This document shows, piece after piece, positions 7,860-13,187 of a DNA stretch of 13,187 nucleotides. Each line of letters starts with the position of its first letter. Position 1 is the first letter of the stretch. The position numbers and the translations under genes are program-made. The stretch comes from CAIVAT01 sp037139855. GTDB lineage: Bacteria > Bacteroidota > Bacteroidia > Bacteroidales > FEN-979. Under the pieces are notes generated by a model. That model searched no databases and was not told the origin of the DNA. It worked only from the letters and a program-made list of their open reading frames with translations. The stretch lies in the NCBI GenBank assembly GCA_037139855.1, contig JBAXFM010000136.1, forward strand, positions 1 to 13,187. Reading direction: 5' to 3'.

Positions 7860-7914
7860 CTCCGATTAAACTCCGGTTATACTCGGATTATACTCGGATT
7901 AAACTCCGAATATA
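7860..7914. repeat. Five-unit 11-bp tandem array
   Basis: Five consecutive 11-mers keep exact phase: CTCCGATTAAA, CTCCGGTTATA, CTCGGATTATA, CTCGGATTAAA and CTCCGAATATA. A sixth, weaker unit may precede them at 7849-7859. Alternation of TCCGA and TCGGA makes adjacent units partly inverted, for example TCGGA-TTAAAC-TCCGA. An 11-bp period is close to one helical turn. The array lies 114 bp upstream of gmk at the edge of the accessory island. Its CGGATT core resembles the reverse complement of the AAATCCG heptamer near 5000. Confidence 0.8.
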
Positions 7915-8040
7915 CAAAGACAATATTGAATGAGCGTTTGAGAGAGGTTTTTGAGGGAAATTAATGATCACAGCGTTTCACGGTAAACAACCGCCCGTAT
8001 ATTAAGAACTCAAGTTTCGCGGTTGAATCATCATTCTGAA

Positions 8041-8124
8041 AGCTCTGAAAGAGCTTAATCTGAATAACCGTGGGTGAAGCCCACGGCTGTGAAAACTTTT
8101 AGGCCAACAGCCCTGAAAGGGCTG
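8041..8124. repeat. Cluster of three REP-like palindromes with TGAAR loops
   Basis: Three perfect stems share the same five-base loop geometry: AGCTCTGAAAGAGCT (8041-8055, 5-bp stem), CCGTGGGTGAAGCCCACGG (8068-8086, 7-bp stem) and CAGCCCTGAAAGGGCTG (8108-8124, 6-bp stem). Loops are TGAAA, TGAAG and TGAAA. Such palindrome clusters are common intergenic repeats in Bacteroidota and resemble REP/BIME elements mobilised by Y1 transposases. That link is inference, as no such transposase gene is in the window. The cluster directly abuts the decayed end of the SIR2-TPR gene. None of the stems is followed by a T-tract, so they are not typical intrinsic terminators. Confidence 0.75.
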
Positions 8125-8129
8125 AATTA

Positions 8130-8168
8130 TTGAGCAGCTTGATGTAGCAGCTTTTCTGCTTACATTCC
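8130..8168 (-). pseudogene. Decayed TPR-repeat remnant after the SIR2 gene stop
   Basis: Reading past the stop in the same minus-strand frame gives G-M-stop, then AEKLLHQAAQ, then another stop. This lines up in register with the start of each intact unit, for example GEKSEELLHQA at 390-400 and GEESEKLFQQAKEK at 522-535. Nucleotide similarity to the upstream units is also visible (AGCTTTTCTG and GCTTGATG blocks). The remnant ends where the palindrome cluster begins. It shows that the TPR array once continued. Confidence 0.72.
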
Positions 8169-8696
8169 TTATTTGGTATTTGCTAAAGCTCCAGGTGCAA
8201 TAACCCGGTTATTCAAGGCTCCAGCCAGGTCTGGTTTAATTTCAATAGCCAGTAGGTATTTCTCTTTTGCCTGTTGAAATAGCTTTTCTGATTCCTCTCC
8301 TTTTTTGGTACTTGCTATACAATTTAATGTATCACCCCAGCCAGTCAAGGCTTCAGCTAAGTCTGGTTTAATTTCAATAGCCTTTTGGTATTTCTCTTTT
8401 GCATGATGAAACAAATTTTCTGCTTCTTCTCCTTCTTTGGTCTTCGCCAGATTAAAAAGTGCATTACCCCAGTTATTCATGGCAACATAATAATCTGGTT
8501 TAATTTCAATAGACTTTTGGTAGTTTTCGATTGCCTGCTGCAACAAAATACTTACTTCCTCTCCTTTTTTTGTCTTTGCCAGGGTTGCCAGGACTTTACC
8601 CAAATTATTATAGGCTCCCGGAAGGTCTGGTTTAATTTCAATAGCCTTTTGAATCTTCTCTATTGCTTGATGAAGCAACTCTTCTGATTTTTCTCC
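8169..8696 (-). repeat. 132-bp tandem repeat encoding the TPR array
   Basis: Four in-phase copies of a 132-bp unit encode the 44-residue TPR-like repeats. Copies are similar at the nucleotide level too: blocks such as GGTTTAATTTCAATAG recur once per unit on the plus strand. This suggests expansion by recombination or slippage rather than ancient divergence. The last copy is 3 bp short of complete because of the stop codon. Confidence 0.8.
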
Positions 8697-9863
8697 TTCT
8701 TTGGACTCGGCATCGCCTCCTAATTTCGCCCCCCAGTTTGAATATAAACGTGATAAATCCTTTTGAAGATTAACATCACTTATTCCATCTATTCTTTTTT
8801 CGATTTTTAAGATGTCTTTTTCCCGGTAATCCTGAGCTATAATTAAATTGATTATTTCTTTCTTTAACAAATCAATCTTCGATTTCTCTTTTAAATTTGT
8901 TGCCGATTCAATTATTGCATGTTCATACTGTTGGATGGCTTCCTTTACCTGTCTTATGGATATTTCCAATCGTTCCTTAACCCCCCGAAAATACTCTTTG
9001 TCATCAATGTCAACAATCTCATCCAGCATTTCCTTCAATGCTGTGAATGGCTTATCTACAATTATTGGTTGCCCTAAACCCAGGGCACTATTAAGTTTTA
9101 CCATAAAAGCATCAGAATCATACCCTTTAATTAAAAAAGAATTTGTATTTTGTTTTTTAAGAAAAGTCTGAATTTTATCTTTTGGTTCATTGTCATTGTA
9201 GGTTATCCAATAAAGTCCATTATCGAACCTGCCAAGATTCATTATATGATCAAAAATAGGATCTTCTCCACTATAGCCAATGAAAACCCAAGGGCGCTTG
9301 TTCTTTATTGAATCAAAAATTCTTGGAATGATACTCTTTACTTTATCCATTTCTTCTGGCGTATTTAGCAACCAAAGTCCATGGCTCTGTCCATGTAAAT
9401 AAACCACCGACTTCTCCTTAAATGTTGTCGTGGTTAAATCCTTTAAAATTGCCATATCATACGTAGCAGGAAAAATGTTATACAATGCAAGAGCCCTTAG
9501 CACCAAATTGTCAAAATTCACGGTCAATATGTAGTCAACAAAATCCTCTTTTAGCAATTGAGCCAGATAAATATGAGTAACATTAATTTTCGCTTTATCT
9601 ATATATTTTTTCAGTAACTCATCTCTTTCTGCAGGATTAAGACAGTCCATTAAATTTGCATATGTTTTTGATTTATCGGGTAATTCCATAACAAATGGAT
9701 TCTCGGAATATTCCTTTAAAATTTCCGCACTAATTTCACTGGCTAAAGGTATCTCACCAGTTCTGGAAGCTCCCGCACCCAAAAAAAAGATTGGTTTTGG
9801 TTGGTTCTTTACTTTTGATTGTTTTAATAAATATGCTAATTTATCAATGTTTATCTCTTTCAT
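8169..9863 (-). CDS. SIR2-domain protein with C-terminal TPR-like repeats (candidate defence NADase)
   Basis: The 564-residue protein begins with a SIR2-like Rossmann domain (about 20-270). It shows FFLGAGAS (26-33) for NAD binding, TVNFDN (114-119), His157 in VVYLHG as likely catalytic histidine, and GYSGED (196-201). A charged helical linker (about 285-380) follows. The rest is four TPR-like units of exactly 44 residues, marked by IEIKPD at 408, 452, 496 and 540. Canonical TPR units have 34 residues; the extra length is in the GEE-rich segment. Bacterial SIR2 domains fused to helical repeats (ThsA, DSR1, DSR2) deplete NAD during phage infection, so a defence role is plausible but inferred. 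No partner gene is adjacent. The stop falls within the repeat pattern, so the array is truncated. The gene is visibly AT-richer than its neighbours and sits beside an IS, suggesting transfer. Confidence 0.82.
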   Translation of the reverse strand: MKEINIDKLAYLLKQSKVKNQPKPIFFLGAGASRTGEIPLASEISAEILKEYSENPFVMELPDKSKTYANLMDCLNPAERDELLKKYIDKAKINVTHIYLAQLLKEDFVDYILTVNFDNLVLRALALYNIFPATYDMAILKDLTTTTFKEKSVVYLHGQSHGLWLLNTPEEMDKVKSIIPRIFDSIKNKRPWVFIGYSGEDPIFDHIMNLGRFDNGLYWITYNDNEPKDKIQTFLKKQNTNSFLIKGYDSDAFMVKLNSALGLGQPIIVDKPFTALKEMLDEIVDIDDKEYFRGVKERLEISIRQVKEAIQQYEHAIIESATNLKEKSKIDLLKKEIINLIIAQDYREKDILKIEKRIDGISDVNLQKDLSRLYSNWGAKLGGDAESKEGEKSEELLHQAIEKIQKAIEIKPDLPGAYNNLGKVLATLAKTKKGEEVSILLQQAIENYQKSIEIKPDYYVAMNNWGNALFNLAKTKEGEEAENLFHHAKEKYQKAIEIKPDLAEALTGWGDTLNCIASTKKGEESEKLFQQAKEKYLLAIEIKPDLAGALNNRVIAPGALANTK

Positions 9864-9897
9864 AATTTCAAAGGGTTAAGCTGTTGTTTATGAGTAA
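9864..9897 (-). promoter_or_regulatory. SIR2 gene leader cut short by the IS left end
   Basis: Only 34 bp separate the SIR2 start codon from the left inverted repeat of the IS-like element. No Shine-Dalgarno and no TAnnTTTG box is visible in this stretch. Any promoter must therefore lie inside the IS end (for example the TATAAT-like sequence at 9948-9953, minus strand) or beyond it. Confidence 0.35.
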
Positions 9898-9932
9898 TAT
9901 TAGTTATCAATGCGAATCAAGGGTTAAAAACC
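9898..9932 (+). repeat. Left terminal inverted repeat of the IS-like element
   Basis: Pairs with 10609-10643 with 32 of 35 positions matching. Matching stops abruptly outside 9898, which sets the outer boundary. Confidence 0.8.
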
Positions 9933-10068
9933 CTAAATGTGAAATAATTATAAACAATTGATTGTTAGTAAATTATGAAAATAAAGCTATTATAAAACCA
10001 TAGAAATCAGTGTCTTAGATTTTTGTTCCACCAACCAACCTTCAGATTGCGCCTCCCATGAGAGTTTA

Positions 10069-10617
10069 TTGGATTCGTTACCAGTTATTACTTGTTCGGG
10101 CATACGGATGGGCAAAGTGACACCAGAACTCACAGAGAAAGGATATTGTTCTACAAAATCCATGTTCTATTATGGACTAAAGCTTCATGCCCTGGCATTC
10201 CGTCGGGAAAACCAACTTCCATTCCCCGAGCAATTGCTTATTACAGCAGTCTCTGAAAATGATTTGAATGTATTCAGAAATGACTGGAGTAATATCGAGA
10301 ACAGAACCTTTTTCGGTGACAAAATTTATCATGACTATGATTTCTTTGAACGACTTCACATTACTCACAATACTACCATCCTTACTCCTGTCAGAGCAAT
10401 CAAAGGTCAATCCGAATGGGAAAAGAACCAAGATAGAGCAGCGAATGATCTATTCTCAAAGGCAGTTTCAAAAGTACGTCAGCCGATTGAAGGTTGGTTC
10501 AATTGGTTGATTGAACAAACAGATTTTCAAAGAGCGAGTAAAGTCCGATCAGCCAAAGGCCTTCTTGTTCATATATTCGGCAAATTGGCTGCCGCTTTTT
10601 ATTTATTTGGTTTTTAA
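10069..10617 (+). pseudogene. 5'-truncated DDE transposase (IS982-like)
   Basis: The last 182 residues or so of a DDE transposase. Conserved stretches are DSLPVITCSG, KGYCSTKSMFYYGLKLHALAF, FFGDKIYHD and SKVRQPIEGWFNWL, ending in GLLVHIFGKLAAAF. Counting from the TTG at 10069, the catalytic triad is probably Asp2, Asp84 and Glu141, all present. The reading frame stays open upstream to about 9985, but there is no room for the usual N-terminal helical region before the left inverted repeat, and no ATG opens this frame. TTG at 10069 is unlikely to be a true start. The fragment is presumably inactive alone, though the ends could be moved by a full-length relative elsewhere in the genome. Confidence 0.8.
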
Positions 10618-10643
10618 CCCTTGATTCACATTAATAATTAATA
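10609..10643 (-). repeat. Right terminal inverted repeat of the IS-like element
   Basis: Inverted partner of 9898-9932. It contains the end of the transposase frame, including its TAA at 10615-10617. The following 49 bp up to the yicC stop hold only a short GCATTGC-like repetition (about 10671-10692). Confidence 0.8.
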
Positions 10644-10692
10644 AAGGTTCGATTAAGCCTCAGCTATTTGGCCATTGCAGGCATTGCTTGCA

Positions 10693-11577
10693 TTAGAGTA
10701 TATTTCCAAGTTGTTCTTTAATTTTTTCCAGCTCATCTTTCATTTGTACCACAATCACCTGGATTTCGGCATCGCTGGCCTTTGATCCGATGGTGTTGAT
10801 CTCACGGCCCATTTCCTGGGTTACGAATCCGAGCTTTTTCCCCTGAGAAACCGGCTCCTTCAGGGTGTCGAGAAAATACCTGCAATGCTTCGTCAGTCGT
10901 ACTTTCTCCTCTGTGATGTCAAGTTTTTCAAGGTAGTAGATCAGTTCCTGTTCAAATCGGTTCTGGTCGGGCGCCGAACCGTTAAAATCGCCGGTATATT
11001 TTGAAAAATCCCGCAACAACCGCTCACGAACATCGACCATCCTCCGCTTTTCAAATGGCTCAATCGAATCCAGTAATTGAAGAATATTTTGCACCCGGTT
11101 CGTCATGTCCTCTTCCAGCACCTTTCCTTCGTTGATCCTGAATAAATCGGTTTGTGAAACAGCATCGTCAATGGCCAGCGAAATGGAATCCCAATCATGG
11201 TCACTCAATTCATCGCGACTTGTTTGCATCACATCCGGCATTTTGAGGACCATCGAAAGCATTTCTGAAGAGGATTCCTCATGAAGTTCATGTGCAAGGG
11301 TTTTCAACTCCTCATGGTACTTTTTTGCCAGAGCATGGTTGATAGAGTAACTCAACATTTCACCGGTCACCTCCGTGCCGATATAAAAATCAATTTTACC
11401 ACGATCGAAACGCTGGGTGAGCCTGGCCCTGACCTCCCATTCCTTGTCGCGGAAATATCCGGGTATTTTCAGGTTCAGGTCAAGCTGCTTGCTGTTCAGC
11501 GTTTTAATTTCAATGGTGAGTTTTCTTCCGGTAATATCGAGTACTGCTTTACCGTAGCCGGTCATGGATTTGATCAT
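10693..11577 (-). CDS. yicC: YicC/YloC family endoribonuclease
   Basis: A 294-residue protein starting MIKSMTGYGKA, the hallmark N-terminus of the family, which is why I use the ATG at 11575-11577. An open frame continues upstream to 11799, but that extension has no family similarity and would overlap the phospholipase start. The C-terminal half has DITEEKVRLTKHCRYF, then KLGFVTQEMGREINTIGSKASDAEI, the most conserved block. E. coli YicC and B. subtilis YloC are reported to be endoribonucleases acting on RNA, including small-RNA turnover in E. coli. In Bacteroidota it is usually followed directly by gmk. Here 2.9 kb of accessory DNA intervenes. The C-terminus ends as usual (LEKIKEQLGNIL), so the gene itself is intact. 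Confidence 0.93.
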   Translation of the reverse strand: MIKSMTGYGKAVLDITGRKLTIEIKTLNSKQLDLNLKIPGYFRDKEWEVRARLTQRFDRGKIDFYIGTEVTGEMLSYSINHALAKKYHEELKTLAHELHEESSSEMLSMVLKMPDVMQTSRDELSDHDWDSISLAIDDAVSQTDLFRINEGKVLEEDMTNRVQNILQLLDSIEPFEKRRMVDVRERLLRDFSKYTGDFNGSAPDQNRFEQELIYYLEKLDITEEKVRLTKHCRYFLDTLKEPVSQGKKLGFVTQEMGREINTIGSKASDAEIQVIVVQMKDELEKIKEQLGNIL

Positions 11578-11592
11578 GGTGCACTTTTTTAG

Positions 11593-11600
11593 CAAACTTA
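11593..11600 (-). promoter_or_regulatory. Possible -7 box (TAAGTTTG) for yicC
   Basis: Fits TAnnTTTG on the minus strand and lies 15 bp upstream of the yicC ATG, implying a very short leader. No -33 TTTG at proper spacing is evident. It supports the internal MIKSMTGYG start rather than the upstream extension. Confidence 0.4.
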
Positions 11601-11654
11601 CGCAAAATTTATCCAAATGGGTATTAACTGGTATCGGGATTGATTCCTTTTTCG

Positions 11655-11662
11655 TAAATTTG
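11655..11662 (+). promoter_or_regulatory. Possible -7 box (TAAATTTG) for the phospholipase D-family gene
   Basis: Matches TAnnTTTG 23 bp before the ATG at 11686, a plausible spacing. A purine-rich AGAAGAAAAG follows at about 11666-11675. The -33 element is not clear. Confidence 0.45.
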
Positions 11663-11685
11663 AGCAGAAGAAAAGAATTATTTGC

Positions 11686-12750
11686 ATGGAGTTCCGGATC
11701 ATCGACGATACCATCCAGTTTTACAACCTGATGCTCATTGATATAGCGCAGGCAAAGGAGTATATCTATCTGGAAACATACAAGTTCGCCAATGACCATA
11801 TGGGTGTGCGATTCCGGGATGCGCTCACCAAAAAGTCCCGGGAAGGGGTGAGTACCAAAATACTGATTGATTCGTGGGGGAAGGGGCCGGTATCAGAGAC
11901 TTTTTTTACTGACCTGATCGGGCTGGGTGGCGAGGTGAAATTCTTCGAGAAAATAAAAATAAACAGCGATATGTTCACCCGGGGGCACCGGCGTGACCAT
12001 CGCAAGATTCTGGTCATCGACGATAAAATCAGTTACATCGGATCGGCAAATATTACCGGCTATAATCTCAACTGGCGTGAACTGTGTCTTCGCATGGAGG
12101 GCGAACTGGCTGTATCTTTCAAGAAGGTTTTTCTGGAAAATTTCAATGCATTCAACCCTTTTATTATCACCAACAAAGTGACCTTCACCCGCAAAATCAA
12201 ATCGGGTAGTTTTGAAATCATCCGCGATGTGCCTTCCATCCAGTTTCAGCGGCTCAGAAAACGTTATACCCAGTTGATCAGACAGGCACAAAGTTCGGTG
12301 GTGATCGAAACGCCCTACTTTCTTCCCGGGTTCTTGTTACGGAAAACCATGATGGACGCCAGTAAACGCGGGGTAGAGGTACAGGTCATCATGCCAAAGC
12401 ATTCTGATGTCAGAATGATTGATATTCTTCGGAATAAATACCTGGGACTGCTTCATGATGCCGGCATCAAACTGCTGTTCTACCTGCCGCATAATCTGCA
12501 TGCCAAACTCCTGATGATCGACGATGAAATATTCTCGATTTCTAGCGCCAACTTCGATTTTCGCAGTTTCCGGTATCAATATGAAATTGCATTGATCGGA
12601 TCTGAACCTGAAATTCTCCGCCAGCTACAGGAGCATATTGCTGAAACGCTGCGGAATTCTGAGGAAATGGATTACCTGGAATGGAAACGGCGTCCGCTCA
12701 TTGAAAAAATATTCGAATATTTCTTACTGCCTTTCCGTCATTTTTTCTGA
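11686..12750 (+). CDS. Phospholipase D-family protein, cardiolipin synthase-like
   Basis: A 354-residue protein with two HKD motifs: His105-Lys107-Asp112 followed by GSAN (119-122), and His272-Lys274-Asp279 followed by SSAN (286-289). Two such motifs form one active site for phosphatidyl transfer or phosphodiester cleavage. The arrangement is like ClsB-type cardiolipin synthases, which lack N-terminal transmembrane helices. No strong membrane segment is visible here, only a hydrophobic-aromatic tail (KIFEYFLLPFRHFF). Cardiolipin synthesis at the inner membrane is the best guess, but nucleases and other phospholipases share the motifs. The gene is divergent from yicC, with a 108-bp gap carrying a TAnnTTTG box on each strand. 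Confidence 0.87.
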   Translation: MEFRIIDDTIQFYNLMLIDIAQAKEYIYLETYKFANDHMGVRFRDALTKKSREGVSTKILIDSWGKGPVSETFFTDLIGLGGEVKFFEKIKINSDMFTRGHRRDHRKILVIDDKISYIGSANITGYNLNWRELCLRMEGELAVSFKKVFLENFNAFNPFIITNKVTFTRKIKSGSFEIIRDVPSIQFQRLRKRYTQLIRQAQSSVVIETPYFLPGFLLRKTMMDASKRGVEVQVIMPKHSDVRMIDILRNKYLGLLHDAGIKLLFYLPHNLHAKLLMIDDEIFSISSANFDFRSFRYQYEIALIGSEPEILRQLQEHIAETLRNSEEMDYLEWKRRPLIEKIFEYFLLPFRHFF

Positions 12751-12757
12751 TCTGTCT

Positions 12758-12910
12758 GAGGCTGTATCAAAAGTGGAGGTTTTAACCGCAGAGAACCGCC
12801 AAGGGAAACCGCAGAGAACCGCTAAGTGTTATATTTCAACAGAATAACTCTGCGGAACTTTGCGCATTCTTTGCGTATCTCCGCGGTAAAAAGACTTTTG
12901 ATACAACCTC
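12758..12910. mobile_element. MITE-like 153-bp inverted-repeat element
   Basis: The ends GAGGCTGTATCAAAAGT (12758-12774) and, inverted, GAGGTTGTATCAAAAGT (12894-12910) match at 16 of 17 positions. The interior is an imperfect palindrome built of CCGCAGAG and GCGCAAAG-like words. A 20-bp unit starting AACCGCAGAGAACCGC is directly repeated at 12784-12803 and 12807-12826 with one mismatch. There is no coding capacity. The ends resemble those of known IS families (GAGGCTGT-TCAAAA type), so it is probably a non-autonomous element mobilised by a transposase elsewhere. No target duplication is evident. It fills nearly the whole gap between the phospholipase stop and the transporter stop and could act as a hairpin terminator for both convergent genes. 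Confidence 0.75.
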
Positions 12911-12924
12911 CGGGGGGTGAGGCA

Positions 12925-13187
12925 TCATTTTGACCGGTTCACAATATAAACCCCCGAAAAGATGAGCAATGCGGCCAGGATCTTGGGTACAGTAATCCCT
13001 CCCTGACCAATCGTTATCGACAATGCGGACGCAATGACAGGCTGGAGATAGCTGTAGTAACTCACCACCGTTGCCGTCACACTTTTGAGGGCGAAGTTGA
13101 TCAGCAGGTAGGCTACAAAGGTGTTGAGAATAATAATATAGGCAATGCCAAGCCAGGCAGTAAGGGTAATGGCAGTAAAATTGATCT
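12925..13187 (-). CDS. EamA/DMT-family transporter, C-terminal part (runs off window)
   Basis: The last 86 residues of a membrane protein, read from the window edge to a TGA at 12925-12927. It shows a hydrophobic helix (TAWLGIAYIIILNTFVAYLL), then FALKSVTATVVSYYSYLQPVIA and a final helix (ILAALLIFSGVYIVNRSK). The pattern of ALKSVTATVVS, YLQPVIA and a closing GVYIVNR is typical of the second EamA domain of drug/metabolite transporters (10-helix permeases). The substrate cannot be told. The N-terminal three quarters lie beyond the window. It is convergent with the phospholipase gene across the MITE-like element. Confidence 0.85.
   Translation of the reverse strand, partial: INFTAITLTAWLGIAYIIILNTFVAYLLINFALKSVTATVVSYYSYLQPVIASALSITIGQGGITVPKILAALLIFSGVYIVNRSK

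Larger units (their letters stand above)
7747..8168. other. 422-bp gene-free stretch between gmk and the SIR2 gene
   Basis: No credible coding frame is present. From left to right it holds an AT-rich gmk leader, an 11-bp tandem array (7860-7914), about 125 bp with no structure I recognise (7915-8040), three five-base-loop palindromes (8041-8124), and a decayed, in-frame continuation of the SIR2 gene's TPR array (about 8130-8168). The repeats and palindromes are described separately. Confidence 0.7.
9898..10643 (+). mobile_element. IS982-like element, internally deleted, with 35-bp inverted repeats
   Basis: The sequence at 9898-9932 is the reverse complement of 10609-10643 with three mismatches in 35, defining an element of 746 bp. 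The right repeat overlaps the transposase stop codon. The inner part shared by both ends is AATCAAGGGTTAAAAACC. Intact IS982-type elements are about 1 kb, so roughly 250-300 bp is missing, matching the lost N-terminal half of the transposase. The left end also contains the palindrome AGGGTTAAAAACCCT (9920-9934). No convincing target duplication is seen outside the repeats. Family assignment rests on remembered transposase similarity. IS5 or another DDE family is the alternative. Confidence 0.75.

Noticed and set aside
8146..8160. Fourth hairpin, AGCAG-CTTTT-CTGCT, next to the palindrome cluster
   Set aside because: The sequence is explained by the decayed TPR unit (codons for A-E-K-L-L in the SIR2 frame). 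Its loop does not match the TGAAR loops, and there is no T-tract for a terminator.
8385..9171. Plus-strand open frames opposite the SIR2-TPR gene
   Set aside because: Low-complexity F/S-rich translations that mirror the K/E-rich TPR and linker coding on the real strand.
10069..10617. Intact short transposase gene starting at TTG 10069
   Set aside because: The first residues (DSLPVITC) correspond to the first catalytic aspartate region in the middle of full-length proteins, so this is a truncated remnant rather than a complete gene.
9889..10652. Target-site duplication around the IS-like element
   Set aside because: The bases just outside 9898 and 10643 do not match at any length I tried. 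AT-rich TAATA-like similarities are not convincing.
11578..11799. N-terminal extension of yicC by 74 residues
   Set aside because: The family begins at MIKSMTGYG. The extension lacks similarity, runs through the divergent promoter region and overlaps the phospholipase start on the other strand.

Overview
The window looks like chromosomal DNA from a member of the Bacteroidota, probably an environmental Bacteroidales-type organism. The evidence is a three-gene complex II operon (cytochrome b, flavoprotein, iron-sulfur) with a single fused five-helix cytochrome b. The housekeeping set yicC, gmk, nadD is present on one strand. Several starts have TAnnTTTG-type promoter motifs and no clear Shine-Dalgarno. 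Short tandem repeats fill several gene junctions.

Layout. Positions 57-3479 (minus) hold sdhC-sdhA-sdhB, a menaquinone-linked succinate dehydrogenase/fumarate reductase. An AT-rich divergent promoter region (3480-3586) separates it from a plus-strand run: Xaa-Pro aminopeptidase, alpha/beta hydrolase and a YhhQ-type queuosine-precursor transporter (3587-6531). Convergent to these are nadD and gmk (6544-7746, minus). From 7747 to 10692 lies an accessory island: an 11-bp tandem array, three palindromes with five-base loops, a SIR2-domain/TPR-repeat gene (8169-9863) and an IS982-like element that keeps 35-bp terminal inverted repeats but has lost the front of its transposase (9898-10643). The island sits between gmk and yicC (10693-11577, minus), which usually lie next to each other in this phylum. 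A phospholipase D-family gene (11686-12750, plus) is divergent from yicC. A 153-bp MITE-like inverted repeat (12758-12910) follows, then the C-terminal end of an EamA-type transporter running off the window (12925-13187, minus).

The most interesting locus is the SIR2-TPR gene. It has the arrangement of a single-gene NAD-depleting defence protein: an N-terminal SIR2 domain with its NAD-binding and catalytic motifs visible, a helical linker, and a C-terminal array of four 44-residue TPR-like units. The stop codon falls inside the repeat pattern. In-frame, recognisable repeat sequence continues about 40 bp beyond it with further stops, so the array was once longer and has been cut back. A second theme is the use of short tandem repeats (7-mers and 11-mers sharing a CGGATT/AATCCG-like core) as spacers at gene junctions, in one case running into the start codon itself.

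The core genes are confidently identified. The defence role, the history of the island and any function of the repeats are inferences.
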